A DNA stretch of 64,000 nt from Clostridiales bacterium. GTDB lineage: Bacteria > Bacillota > Clostridia > Oscillospirales > CAG-272. This document shows positions 39,740 through 48,032 of the stretch, in pieces (positions within the stretch are counted from its first letter, which is position 1; every line of letters starts with the position of its first letter). Below the pieces are notes generated by a model that was given only the letters and a program-made list of their open reading frames with translations, did no database searches and was not told the DNA's origin. Made by a program: the position numbers and the translations under genes. The stretch covers positions 1-64,000 of the forward strand of contig DULN01000004.1 of assembly GCA_012840355.1 (NCBI GenBank), in the 5' to 3' direction.

Positions 39740-39767
39740 ATTATACCGCCGCGGATTTTGCCGTCAA
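39740..39767 (-). promoter_or_regulatory. Promoter of the sialidase-like gene
   Basis: TTGACG (39762-39767), 16 bp, TATAAT (39740-39745), about 20 bp before the ATG. Confidence 0.65.
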
Positions 39768-39780
39768 GCGATATTAATTG

Positions 39781-39809
39781 TTGACGCATAGGCGCGCGAA
39801 TGGTATAAT
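39781..39809 (+). promoter_or_regulatory. Promoter of the flavodoxin gene
   Basis: TTGACG (39781-39786), 17 bp, TATAAT (39804-39809), divergent from the previous promoter. Confidence 0.7.
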
Positions 39810-39848
39810 TTACATAAAATATATAGGCATAAGGAGGAAATGCGGCGG

Positions 39849-40301
39849 TTGAAGACGATTATCATCTATTATACATTCGGAGGTGAGACCCGCAAAGAGG
39901 CAAAGCGGCTTGCCGGCGAGCTTGGGGTTGGCACCACAATTTACGAGGTGAAGGAAGCGAAAGAGCGCAGCGTGCTCGGCTCGCTGGTTTGGGGCTGCTG
40001 GCATGCGATGCGGCGCAAAGCGTCGGAAGTAAAGCCTATCAAGGTCGACCTGGGCAGCTATGACCGCATTATAATCGGCGCGCCGATTTGGGCGGATTAC
40101 CCCGCGCCTGCGTTTTACGCGATTGTCGAGCGCCTGCCCGCGGGCAAAGAGGTGGGGCTGTTCTTTTGCTCTGGTGGCGGCGACTCGAGCAAAAGCAAAA
40201 AAGGGACCATTGAGCTTATCGAAAAGAAGGGTTGCAAAGTGACGTCGTACCGCGACGTGCGCACCGGAAAGGGGATTGTGAAGGAGAAATCGCCGAAATA
40301 G
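39849..40301 (+). CDS. Flavodoxin family protein
   Basis: About 150 aa. A flavodoxin-like fold: KTIIIYYTFGGETRKEAKRL carries the FMN phosphate loop, RIIIGAPIWADYPAPAFYA the middle loop, and VGLFFCSGGGDSS the third. A small FMN redox carrier is likely. I prefer TTG 39849, which is 11 nt from GGAGG and begins where relatives do. The ATG at 39,840 is only 2 nt from the Shine-Dalgarno. It has its own promoter and terminator. Confidence 0.85.
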   Translation: MKTIIIYYTFGGETRKEAKRLAGELGVGTTIYEVKEAKERSVLGSLVWGCWHAMRRKASEVKPIKVDLGSYDRIIIGAPIWADYPAPAFYAIVERLPAGKEVGLFFCSGGGDSSKSKKGTIELIEKKGCKVTSYRDVRTGKGIVKEKSPK

Positions 40302-40352
40302 GCAAATAAAGTGTCGCTATGGAAAAATGGCAAAGGAATACAGCAAACAAAA

Positions 40353-40380
40353 GCGGAGGCAGCGCCTCCGCGGTTTTTTA
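40353..40380 (+). terminator. Intrinsic terminator of the flavodoxin gene
   Basis: Stem GCGGAGGC / GCCTCCGC, 3-nt loop, then GGTTTTTT. Confidence 0.85.
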
Positions 40381-40436
40381 ATTTAGGGAAACGCCAGGGG
40401 GAACACACCTCTCGGCGTATCTTCCTTATAAAAAGC

Positions 40437-40464
40437 GTGGGGGACTTATTTTAATGTCCCCCTC
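40437..40464. repeat. Dispersed palindrome, solo copy
   Basis: GTGGGGGAC and GTCCCCCTC around a 10-nt AT centre. The stop of the fucosidase gene follows 13 bp later. Confidence 0.6.
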
Positions 40465-40476
40465 ATATAAGCTTTA

Positions 40477-41757
40477 TTACTTCAGGAACACCTCAAGTAC
40501 CGGGATTATGCAGCCGAGCGGCTTTTTGACCGGGATATTGAGCGAAACCAGCTCGTCGCTTTCACGGTTGAAGCGGATCTCAGACGCGTCGGAGAGCAGC
40601 TGCACGTAGTCGACATGGCGGGCAAGCTCGCCCTCTAGGTAGATCTTGTTGAACTGCCAAGACAGCACATGGATATAAAGCCGCTTCTTTTCGGGGTTGT
40701 AGGTGAGCTTTGTGCACTCGGGCGCTTTGAACTCGAGCGGTGCCTGCGTGCAGCCGTAGATCGAGCGGCTGTGGCGGCGCATCCACTTGCCTATCTCGGT
40801 GAGCCTGTCAAGCGCGCGCTCGTCGAACTCGCCGCGGCCGGTCGGCCCGACGTTGAGAAGGAGGTTGCCGCCCTTGCTGACCGCGTCGATAAGCATTATA
40901 ATAAGCTGCTCGGCGCTCTTCCAGCTCTCCTCGTCGCGGTGGTAGCCCCACGAGCCGGAGAAGGTATGGCACGCCTCCCAAACCACCGGCACGCCGTTGA
41001 CTTTCACCCACTCGCGCGGCATGTACTGCTCGGGCGTCTTGATGTCCTGGTCTATCTGCAACCGGTCGTTGATGAGTATGCCGGGCTGCAGCTCGCGCAC
41101 CAGCTTGATGAGCTCCTCGCTGTGCCACTCGTCTTTGCCCTTGCCCGGGTAGCGGTGGCTTGGCCCGACCGAGAAGTCATACCAGAGTATGTCGATTTTG
41201 CCAAAGCGCGTGAGAAGCTCGCGAGTCTGCCCGAACAGGTACTCGCGGTAACGCGCAAAGTCGCGCTCTTTGTCCTTCGCTGCGTACTCGGCGTTGTCGC
41301 GCATCGGGTGGCACTCGTCGACCGTGTAGTCGGGATGGTGCCAGTCGAGCAGCGAATGGTAGAAGCCTACCTTCAGCCCACGTCCCCGGAACGCCTCGAC
41401 CATCGGGCCGAGGAGGTCGCGCCCGTACGGCGTGTTTGTTACCTTGTAATCGGTCAGGTCGGAATCCCAAAGGCAGAAGCCCTCATGGTGCTTTGTCGTA
41501 ACCACGAAATACTTCATGCCCGCGTCAGCCGCCACCTTTGCCCAAAGCTCGGGGTCGTAAAGGTCCGGGTCAAAGTGGCAAAAATATTTCTCGTATTGCT
41601 CGTTTGACATGCGCTCGTGATTTTTCACCCACTCGTGGCGCGCGGGCAGCGCGTAAAGCCCCCAGTGGATAAACATGCCGAAGCGGTCGTGAACGAACCA
41701 CTCGGTATTGCCCGGCGTCGGCGCTGGCTTTATTACCGTAAGCTTATCAAGGTCCAT
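40477..41757 (-). CDS. Alpha-L-fucosidase (GH29)
   Basis: 426 aa. GH29 features: WFVHDRFGMFIHWGLYALPA, KYFVVTTKHHEGFCLWDS, LKVGFYHSLLDWHHPDY, IDILWYDFSVGP (nucleophile Asp), WEACHTFSGSWGYH and NLLLNVGPTGRGEFDE. It releases alpha-L-fucose from glycans. There is no signal peptide, so it acts on imported fucosylated oligosaccharides. The start follows CGGAGGG. It shows the organism can use fucosylated glycans, such as mucin or milk types, or plant xyloglucan. Confidence 0.95.
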   Translation of the reverse strand: MDLDKLTVIKPAPTPGNTEWFVHDRFGMFIHWGLYALPARHEWVKNHERMSNEQYEKYFCHFDPDLYDPELWAKVAADAGMKYFVVTTKHHEGFCLWDSDLTDYKVTNTPYGRDLLGPMVEAFRGRGLKVGFYHSLLDWHHPDYTVDECHPMRDNAEYAAKDKERDFARYREYLFGQTRELLTRFGKIDILWYDFSVGPSHRYPGKGKDEWHSEELIKLVRELQPGILINDRLQIDQDIKTPEQYMPREWVKVNGVPVVWEACHTFSGSWGYHRDEESWKSAEQLIIMLIDAVSKGGNLLLNVGPTGRGEFDERALDRLTEIGKWMRRHSRSIYGCTQAPLEFKAPECTKLTYNPEKKRLYIHVLSWQFNKIYLEGELARHVDYVQLLSDASEIRFNRESDELVSLNIPVKKPLGCIIPVLEVFLK

Positions 41758-41824
41758 AGTAATGCCCTCCGAGATTATATATTGTTACGGCATCGCCGCT
41801 ATTGGGTACGGTTTGAGGGATACT

Positions 41825-41850
41825 AGGGGGGCTTTTACGGGAACCCCCCT
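41825..41850. repeat. Dispersed palindrome, solo copy
   Basis: AGGGGGGCTTTTACGGGAAC followed by CCCCCT; it ends 7 bp before the ahcY stop. Confidence 0.55.
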
Positions 41851-41857
41851 TTATGAT

Positions 41858-43096
41858 TTAGCATCCGTAAAGGTACTCTTCCTGCTCAGCCGACAGGCTG
41901 TCAATCTTCACATCGAGCGAGGCGAGCTTCAGACGCGCGACTTCGGCGTCAATCTCAGCCGGAACGGGGTAAACCTTTTTCTCAAGCGTGCCCGCGGTCT
42001 TGGCGAGGTACTCGAGCGACTTCGCCTGCAGCGCGAAGCTCATGTCCATTATCTCTGCCGGATGGCCGTTGCCCGCGGCGAGGTTGACGAGCCTGCCCTC
42101 GGCGAGAAGGTTCAGCACCCGCCCGTCGGGCATGCGGTAGCCGGTGATATTCGGCTTGCGCTGCCATACCTCGGTCGCCATCTCGGCGAGCGCCTTTTTG
42201 TCAATCTCCACGTCGAAATGCCCGGCGTTGGCAAGCAGCACGCCGTCCTTCATCACCTCGAAATGCTCGCGGCGGATGACGTCGCAGCAGCCGGTCAGCG
42301 TAACGAATATGTCGCCGACGCGCGCGGCCTCGTCCATTGTCATCACCAAAAAGCCGTCCATGACCGCCTCAATCGCGCGCACCGGGTCGATCTCGGTGAC
42401 AATCACCACTGCGCCCATGCCGCGCGCGCGCATTGCAAAGCCCTTGCCGCACCAGCCGTAGCCGGCGACGACGACTTTCTTGCCCGCGACCATCAGGTTA
42501 GTCGTGTTCATTATGCCGTCGAGCGTCGACTGCCCCGTCCCGTAGCGGTTGTCGAACAAGTGCTTGCAGTCGGCGTCGTTTACGTTTATCATCGTGTACT
42601 CGAGCTTGCCCGCCTTTTGGCGCGCGAGCAGGCGACGTATGCCCGTCGTCGTCTCCTCGCAGCCGCCGATGAGGTTTTTGCCATACTCGCGGCAGCTGCC
42701 GTGCAGCAGGCTCATGAGGTCGCCGCCGTCGTCTATAAGCAGGTCAGGCACGCACGAAAGCGTCTTGCGGAGGTGCCGCTCGTATTCCTCGTCGGTCACG
42801 CCGCGCCAGGCGTTGACCTCGAAGCCTTCCTCGGCGAGCGCGGCAGCTACGTCATCCTGAGTCGAGAGCGGGTTGCAGCCGGTCACATATACCTCGGCTC
42901 CGCCCGCGCGCAAGGTCTGCGCAAGGTAGGCGGTCTTCGCCTCAAGGTGGATTGACATCGCGATTTTCAAGCCCGCGAAAGGCTTTGTGCGCGAAAACTC
43001 TTCGTTTATAAGGTTTAGCACGGGCATGTAGCTTTTTACCCATGCGATTTTGTCGTGCCCCGAAGGCGCAAGCTTGATGTCTTTGATTTCGCTCAT
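41858..43096 (-). CDS. ahcY: Adenosylhomocysteinase
   Basis: 412 aa. It hydrolyses S-adenosylhomocysteine to adenosine and homocysteine, closing the methyl cycle. Typical sequence: FAGLKIAMSIHLEAKTAYLA, LSTQDDVAAAL, FDNRYGTGQSTLDGIMNTTN, VVVAGYGWCGKGFAMRARGMGA (NAD+ binding) and FVTLTGCCDVI. It is the short form without the roughly 40-residue insert of many proteobacterial and eukaryotic enzymes. It appears monocistronic. Many Clostridia use the Pfs/LuxS route instead, so its presence is worth noting. Confidence 0.96.
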   Translation of the reverse strand: MSEIKDIKLAPSGHDKIAWVKSYMPVLNLINEEFSRTKPFAGLKIAMSIHLEAKTAYLAQTLRAGGAEVYVTGCNPLSTQDDVAAALAEEGFEVNAWRGVTDEEYERHLRKTLSCVPDLLIDDGGDLMSLLHGSCREYGKNLIGGCEETTTGIRRLLARQKAGKLEYTMINVNDADCKHLFDNRYGTGQSTLDGIMNTTNLMVAGKKVVVAGYGWCGKGFAMRARGMGAVVIVTEIDPVRAIEAVMDGFLVMTMDEAARVGDIFVTLTGCCDVIRREHFEVMKDGVLLANAGHFDVEIDKKALAEMATEVWQRKPNITGYRMPDGRVLNLLAEGRLVNLAAGNGHPAEIMDMSFALQAKSLEYLAKTAGTLEKKVYPVPAEIDAEVARLKLASLDVKIDSLSAEQEEYLYGC

Positions 43097-43202
43097 CCGC
43101 TGATATCTCTCTTCCGTTATATTTTAATAAATTTCCATAATTTTTCAAGTGCAAGTAAGTTGCCCCATCTAACCGCCGCTCGGTAAGGTACCTAAACACC
43201 GC

Positions 43203-46200
43203 TCACTCGTCGCGGCGGCGTAGGCGCGCCAAGATATAGACCGCCCAGAGGCTCGCCGCCACAATTATAACGCCCGAGGCGAGCCACACTAGCTGCATGT
43301 TAATCCTGCGCCCGTCGGGCATCATCGCCGCGTTGCGCGCTGTATCGAACATCTTTACAAGCTCGGCGTCGCCGTAACGGCTGGAATAAGCGTTAATCCC
43401 GTTTATCATCAGCACCGGCTCCCCTATGTCGGCATAGACAAGCCCGCCGCTTTCGGTAAAGCTCACGCCGCGCAGGCTGATCACCAGCCTTGTCGCCGCG
43501 CGCAGCCCGGCAAAGCCCGAAAAATCCGCCCAAACCTCGTTCCACTTGCCCGGATAAACCAGCCCCACCGCGCGCGCGACGTTTGCGCCGTCGGTGAGCA
43601 GCAGTGTCAGCTCGGCTCCGCTCACGCCGTCAGGCAGCGCCGCGACCATAAGTTCAAACCCAATCACCGGCGCAATCGACAAGTCGAGCTTATAGCCGAA
43701 ATCGGCGTATACCCCGCCAAACTGCGCGCCGGCAGAAAGCTTGACACGCAAGAGTCCTTCCCGTCCGTCAAAGCTGTTTCCGCCCGAGATTGACTCGCAA
43801 TCGAGCGTGCCTTCCCAGCCGGCGGTACCGTCCTCAAACGAAAACAGCGCGTATTTGCCCGCCATCTCGCCCGGCGCCGTGTCCGCAAATTGGAGTTTTG
43901 CTACAACGCGTTTTATTGCCTGCGCCTCGTCGAACGCTGGGATAAGCTCGCGCCACTCGCTAATCCCCAGCACCGCCTTGTACGGCTCGGCGACCTTTGC
44001 CGAGTCCTGCGTGTCGATATACTCGAACACCAGCGGGTCGATAATCTGCGCGTGCGAGATTATAAAGCCCGAAACAAGCGCGCAGCTTGGGCTTGAAAGC
44101 TTGTACACCGCATAAATATAGTCGGCGGTCGCCAGCGCCGCGTCCCTGTACGCCCGCGCGATATGCGCAGGCCGCTCGCAAAGCAGTATAGACCGCGGCG
44201 CGCCCGCATAGTGCAGCTGCTGCCGCATAAAGTAGCTGCATAAAAGCTCGATGTTCGCGAGAGTAATACGGTCGGCAGAATAATCTGCACCAGCGGACTT
44301 ATCGGCGAACGCAAGATACCCGTCCTCGTCGGGGTAGGGGTCGAACGCCGGGTGCCAGCCTATGTCGCCCTCCTCTGCAAACATTGCGTCGAGCGAGTCT
44401 ATAAGCGAGCGGCTGTCGTATACATATCTTGCACCGGCGGAAAGGTCGATATCCCACCTCGGTCCGAACGCCGCGTAAAGCTCCGGCCCAGCGCCGGCAA
44501 CCGAGCGTATCGCATTGTACGCAATCCTCAGCGCGTTGCCGTACGCCACCGTAAACTCCGACAGCGACGCCGAGCCGAGGTTATAGTATCTGTAAGCCGT
44601 CTCGACCGAGCAGCCGATTATATAGCCGTGTACCCTGCCGTTTGAATAGTCCCCCGCGCTGTAGCGGCCCGCCAAAAACTCGCACGCCGCTCGCAGATAC
44701 CCCACGCCGGACACCGTCGCGGTGTTGAACGCCGCGTATGTCGCCGTATGCGAAGTGCCGGGATAAGTAAATACCCGCCCGGCAGCGACCGAGCCGGTAT
44801 AGCGCGTCGTCAGCCGGAGATATACGCTCGCTCCGCGTTCAGTTGCGCTGCGCACCATAAAATCGAGGCTTTCCACATAGTCCGATTCCGCGGCGTATAC
44901 CACGCCGTCGGAAACGAAGCTTATCCCCTTGCCCGTCAACGACATGAGGTCGGGCAGCGACACCTCTATGACCGTCTGCGCCGACCCGCCGTATGGCTCG
45001 CCGACGGAAGGCGACGCGCCGCGAATAAGCGCCGGGCGCGACGGCTCGGTGCTTACTTTCGAAAGGTTCTCGGGGTTCGTTATGTATTTGTAGCCGTCAA
45101 GCAGTATCGGCTCGCCGTCGCGCACTCCGACCAGCGCGAACTTTGAGTTCAGCCGCGAGCTGCCGTCCTGCCTGTATAGCGGAAACTCGAACGCGAACGA
45201 CTGCGTCGCGCTCACGGTCTCGACCGGCTCGAGTGTGGCAAGCGTCGCCGCGTCGGCGGATTGCCAGCACTGAAGCTCGTATAGCTCAAGCGACGTGCCG
45301 CGCAGCCGCTTCAGCCCCGCCTCGCTCAGCGTGCCCTCGACGCGCACAGTCTCAGATGAGGTCACTTTGCATGAGGTTATCGTCGCCAGCCCCGCGTCGC
45401 GCGAGACATAGGTCGATACCGGCATAATCGAGTGTATCTTTATGTCGCCGCGCAGCTCGCCGTCGAAAACTACCCTGATTTGCCCCACATAGTCGGACGT
45501 TATCGGAAGGTAAACCGTTTGCGGGGCAGACGCGGCCTGTATCTCCACCGTTCGGCTGCGCTCGGCAGAAAACTCGGGGTTTTCGTAAGTAGTATAATAA
45601 TATGTAACCGATTTGCAGCCCGCGCCGTTTGAAAGCCGAACCCTCAGCGCGTCTGCGCCGGCAAAGTAGTTGTAGCGCAGCGCCTGCGTCTCGATAAACG
45701 GGTCGGTGTCCTCGGCGTAAAGAAGCAGCGTACCGTCGCCCGGCATCTCGAGCCTGCCGCCCTCGGCATACCATTTGTCGGTAAGGCAGCACATCGCGGT
45801 GTAAAACCCGTCCTGGCTGGAGTAGCCGAGCATGTCAAAATAAGCCGTAAAGCCCAGCGTGTCGGCGGCAATCAGCGAAAGCTCTATGGAGGTCACCATC
45901 GCCGCGCCACCCGTGTCGGTCAGGTCGCCGTTTAATTTGCAAAGCACGGCGTTCCACATCTCGCCCTGCACCGAGGTTACCTCGCTGTAGCTTGAGCCGT
46001 CTACCCATGTCACCGTTACCCTGGCGATAAAATTCCTGCCCGGCTCGTCGGGCAAGCATACGCCGAATACCAGCCATTTTGCCTCCATCAGGCTCAGCGG
46101 GTAACCGAAGTTGCGCACTACGGTCGCCACCGCCGCGCCCGCCGGGGCAGTCACGCGCAGGCACCTTGCGCCTTCAAGCGGGCTGTACGGCAAAACGTCA

Positions 46201-46436
46201 AGCTGCTCAACCGCCGCGACAGCCGTTGTGCCGTCGCCCGGCTGCCATACCTCCGCGCTCTGAAAGCCGTCTATTATGTTTGTAAGGTTCGCGGCTAGCA
46301 GCCCCGGGTCGACGTTCGGGATTATCCGCACCTCGCCGTCCCTTGCCTCCACATTCTGGCTGGGGATTGATAAAACTATTGCCAAAACTGCGGCGAGGCT
46401 CATAATAAGCCGGAAAATTTTCCTACCAGAAGGCAT
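43203..46436 (-). CDS. Large secreted, membrane-anchored protein with a DUF5722-like (GH-type barrel) domain
   Basis: 1077 aa. A signal peptide (about 1-32), a long beta-rich N-terminal part with at least two carbohydrate-binding-like modules (residues about 50-330), a catalytic-looking region around 480-860, a further galactose-binding-like module at about 880-1020, and a C-terminal helix followed by RRRDE. The middle part has GWHPAFDPYPDEDGYLAF, DRITLANIELLCSYF, RSILLCERPAHI and SGFIISHAQIIDPL. This fits the DUF5722 family, a TIM-barrel family thought to be glycosidase-related. Function is unproven. I read it as an anchored glycan-binding or glycan-degrading protein. A promoter with a roughly 80-nt leader precedes it. 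Confidence 0.65.
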   Translation of the reverse strand: MPSGRKIFRLIMSLAAVLAIVLSIPSQNVEARDGEVRIIPNVDPGLLAANLTNIIDGFQSAEVWQPGDGTTAVAAVEQLDVLPYSPLEGARCLRVTAPAGAAVATVVRNFGYPLSLMEAKWLVFGVCLPDEPGRNFIARVTVTWVDGSSYSEVTSVQGEMWNAVLCKLNGDLTDTGGAAMVTSIELSLIAADTLGFTAYFDMLGYSSQDGFYTAMCCLTDKWYAEGGRLEMPGDGTLLLYAEDTDPFIETQALRYNYFAGADALRVRLSNGAGCKSVTYYYTTYENPEFSAERSRTVEIQAASAPQTVYLPITSDYVGQIRVVFDGELRGDIKIHSIMPVSTYVSRDAGLATITSCKVTSSETVRVEGTLSEAGLKRLRGTSLELYELQCWQSADAATLATLEPVETVSATQSFAFEFPLYRQDGSSRLNSKFALVGVRDGEPILLDGYKYITNPENLSKVSTEPSRPALIRGASPSVGEPYGGSAQTVIEVSLPDLMSLTGKGISFVSDGVVYAAESDYVESLDFMVRSATERGASVYLRLTTRYTGSVAAGRVFTYPGTSHTATYAAFNTATVSGVGYLRAACEFLAGRYSAGDYSNGRVHGYIIGCSVETAYRYYNLGSASLSEFTVAYGNALRIAYNAIRSVAGAGPELYAAFGPRWDIDLSAGARYVYDSRSLIDSLDAMFAEEGDIGWHPAFDPYPDEDGYLAFADKSAGADYSADRITLANIELLCSYFMRQQLHYAGAPRSILLCERPAHIARAYRDAALATADYIYAVYKLSSPSCALVSGFIISHAQIIDPLVFEYIDTQDSAKVAEPYKAVLGISEWRELIPAFDEAQAIKRVVAKLQFADTAPGEMAGKYALFSFEDGTAGWEGTLDCESISGGNSFDGREGLLRVKLSAGAQFGGVYADFGYKLDLSIAPVIGFELMVAALPDGVSGAELTLLLTDGANVARAVGLVYPGKWNEVWADFSGFAGLRAATRLVISLRGVSFTESGGLVYADIGEPVLMINGINAYSSRYGDAELVKMFDTARNAAMMPDGRRINMQLVWLASGVIIVAASLWAVYILARLRRRDE

Positions 46437-46523
46437 TTTTATATTCCTAAGATTTAGCTTTTGCCCAGCATTATCAACATTTATAAAAAATAGGCTTTAT
46501 TTTGCCGCTTTATATTTGCGTAT

Positions 46524-46552
46524 ATTATAACATCGGGGCAACGCAATGGCAA
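46524..46552 (-). promoter_or_regulatory. Promoter of the DUF5722-like gene
   Basis: TTGCCA (46547-46552), 17 bp, TATAAT (46524-46529). Confidence 0.65.
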
Positions 46553-46595
46553 TAAATATTTTACAAACAACGCGTTAACAAACTCTCCGCATCTC

Positions 46596-46624
46596 TTGAC
46601 AATCATGTCAAATTTAAATATAAT
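46596..46624 (+). promoter_or_regulatory. Consensus promoter with palindromic -35 for the oxidoreductase operon
   Basis: TTGACA (46596-46601), 17 bp, TATAAT (46619-46624). The -35 is one arm of the palindrome TTGACA-ATCA-TGTCAA (46596-46611), a likely operator. The leader to the ATG at 46,710 is about 80 nt. Confidence 0.8.
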
Positions 46625-46709
46625 GTTCAGGGATTGGTCAAGGATTGCGACTTTACCCGGAAAGTTTAAAAAGCCGAATTTTTTTATACATATCGGAGGT
46701 TCGTTTCAC

Positions 46710-47798
46710 ATGGAAAAGTTAAGAATCGGTATCATCGGCTGCGGCGGTATCGCCAACGGCAAGCATATGCCGGCCCTCAGCAAGCAGAAGAACGCCGAAA
46801 TGGTGGCATTCTGCGACATCATTCCTGAGCGCGCCGAGGCTGCTAAAGCCAGGTACGGCACACCTGACTCCAAGGTCTACACCGATTATCGCAAGCTGCT
46901 TGAGGACAAGACCATCGATGTCGTCCATGTCCTGACCCCCAACCGCATGCACAGCGTCATCACCGTTGACGCGCTCGAGGCTGGCAAGCACGTCATGTGC
47001 GAAAAGCCCATGGCGATAAATGCCGAAGAAGCCAAGAAGATGCTCGAAGCCGCAAATCGCACGGGCAAAAAGCTCACCATAGGTTACCAGAACCGCCATC
47101 GTCCGGACTCGCTTTATATGAAAGCCGAGGCTGACGCGGGTACGTTCGGCGAAATCTACTACGCTAAGGCGACGGCTATCCGCCGCCGCGCGGTCCCGAC
47201 TTGGGGCGTGTTCCTCAACGAGTATGAGCAGGGCGGCGGCCCGCTTATCGACATCGGCACTCACGCCCTTGACCTGACGCTTTGGATAATGAACAACTAC
47301 AAGCCCAAATACTGCGTCGGCACCACCTACCACAAGCTCAACAAGAACGACCCCGATATGCAGGGCAACGCTTGGGGTAACTGGGATCCCGAGAAGTTCA
47401 CCGTTGAGGACAGCGCGTTCGGTTTCGTTGTCATGGAGAACGGCGCGACCGTCTTCCTCGAAGCGTCCTGGGCGCTCAACACCCTCGACGTCCGCGAGGC
47501 TGTCACCACCGTTTGCGGCACGATCGCCGGCGGCGACATGAACGACGGCGTCCGCATCAACGGCGTGCGTCTCGGCAGGCAGTATGTCTACCGTCCCAAC
47601 CTGCAGGCGGGCGGCGCTGCCTACTATGAGGGCACCGGCGACGAGGATCCCGGCGTCCGCGAGGCTCGCATGTGGCTCGACGCTATCATCAACGACAAAG
47701 ACCCGTTCGTCCTTCCCGAGCAGGCTTATGTAGTGTCGCTGATCCTCGACGGCATTTATAAGTCCGCAGCGACGGGCGCTCCCGTTTATCTTAGCTAA
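46710..47798 (+). CDS. Gfo/Idh/MocA family oxidoreductase
   Basis: 362 aa from ATG 46710, preceded by TCGGAGGT; the longer frame overlaps the promoter. Rossmann motif IGIIGCGGIANGKHMPAL, then DVVHVLTPNRMHSVITVDAL, GKHVMCEKPMA (catalytic Lys) and GGGPLIDIGTHALDLTLWIM (His of the HALD motif). It is an NAD(P)-dependent sugar or cyclitol dehydrogenase. It opens an operon with a TIM-barrel epimerase and a second Gfo/Idh enzyme, the composition of oxidise-epimerise-reduce routes such as inositol or keto-sugar pathways. The start has a perfect promoter, which suggests high expression when derepressed. Confidence 0.93.
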   Translation: MEKLRIGIIGCGGIANGKHMPALSKQKNAEMVAFCDIIPERAEAAKARYGTPDSKVYTDYRKLLEDKTIDVVHVLTPNRMHSVITVDALEAGKHVMCEKPMAINAEEAKKMLEAANRTGKKLTIGYQNRHRPDSLYMKAEADAGTFGEIYYAKATAIRRRAVPTWGVFLNEYEQGGGPLIDIGTHALDLTLWIMNNYKPKYCVGTTYHKLNKNDPDMQGNAWGNWDPEKFTVEDSAFGFVVMENGATVFLEASWALNTLDVREAVTTVCGTIAGGDMNDGVRINGVRLGRQYVYRPNLQAGGAAYYEGTGDEDPGVREARMWLDAIINDKDPFVLPEQAYVVSLILDGIYKSAATGAPVYLS

Positions 47799-47807
47799 GA
47801 CTTAACT

Positions 47808-47962
47808 TCCACGCTCCGGCGCGCGGACAAGTTGCCACAACCTGGCGTCCGCCGCCGGAGCGAGATTGCGCAGGGGCTTGCACGGGCGCGGGAGGTAGCG
47901 CCCGGCACAGCCTTTTCCGCACAGGGGCGCCGCGGCCGGCGCGGGAGTTTTCGCCGGCTAAC
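47808..47962 (+). other. Three consecutive strong hairpins in an intercistronic gap
   Basis: Hairpin 1: GCTCCGGCG / CGCCGGAGC (47813-47861) with inner CGGAC / GTCCG. Hairpin 2: GGGCGC / GCGCCC (47884-47903). Hairpin 3: GCCGGCG / CGCCGGC (47935-47958). No T-tract follows any of them, so they are not plain terminators. The middle contains AGCGCCCGGCACAG, shared with the repeat at 3,130-3,250. They may stabilise or process the operon mRNA, or be a derived copy of the dispersed repeat. Confidence 0.5.
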
Positions 47963-48032
47963 TATGGCGTCCCCGTAACATTTGGCACTCTCCCGATACG
48001 CTAAAATAATCCTATAATGGGAGGAGCAAACG

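Noticed and set aside
41708..42955. 415-codon plus-strand open frame opposite ahcY
   Set aside because: It is composed of the antisense of a conserved enzyme, has no known domain and no start signal.
43097..43202. SAH or SAM riboswitch upstream of ahcY
   Set aside because: The gap is about 100 bp, AT-rich near the start codon, and shows no recognisable aptamer core.
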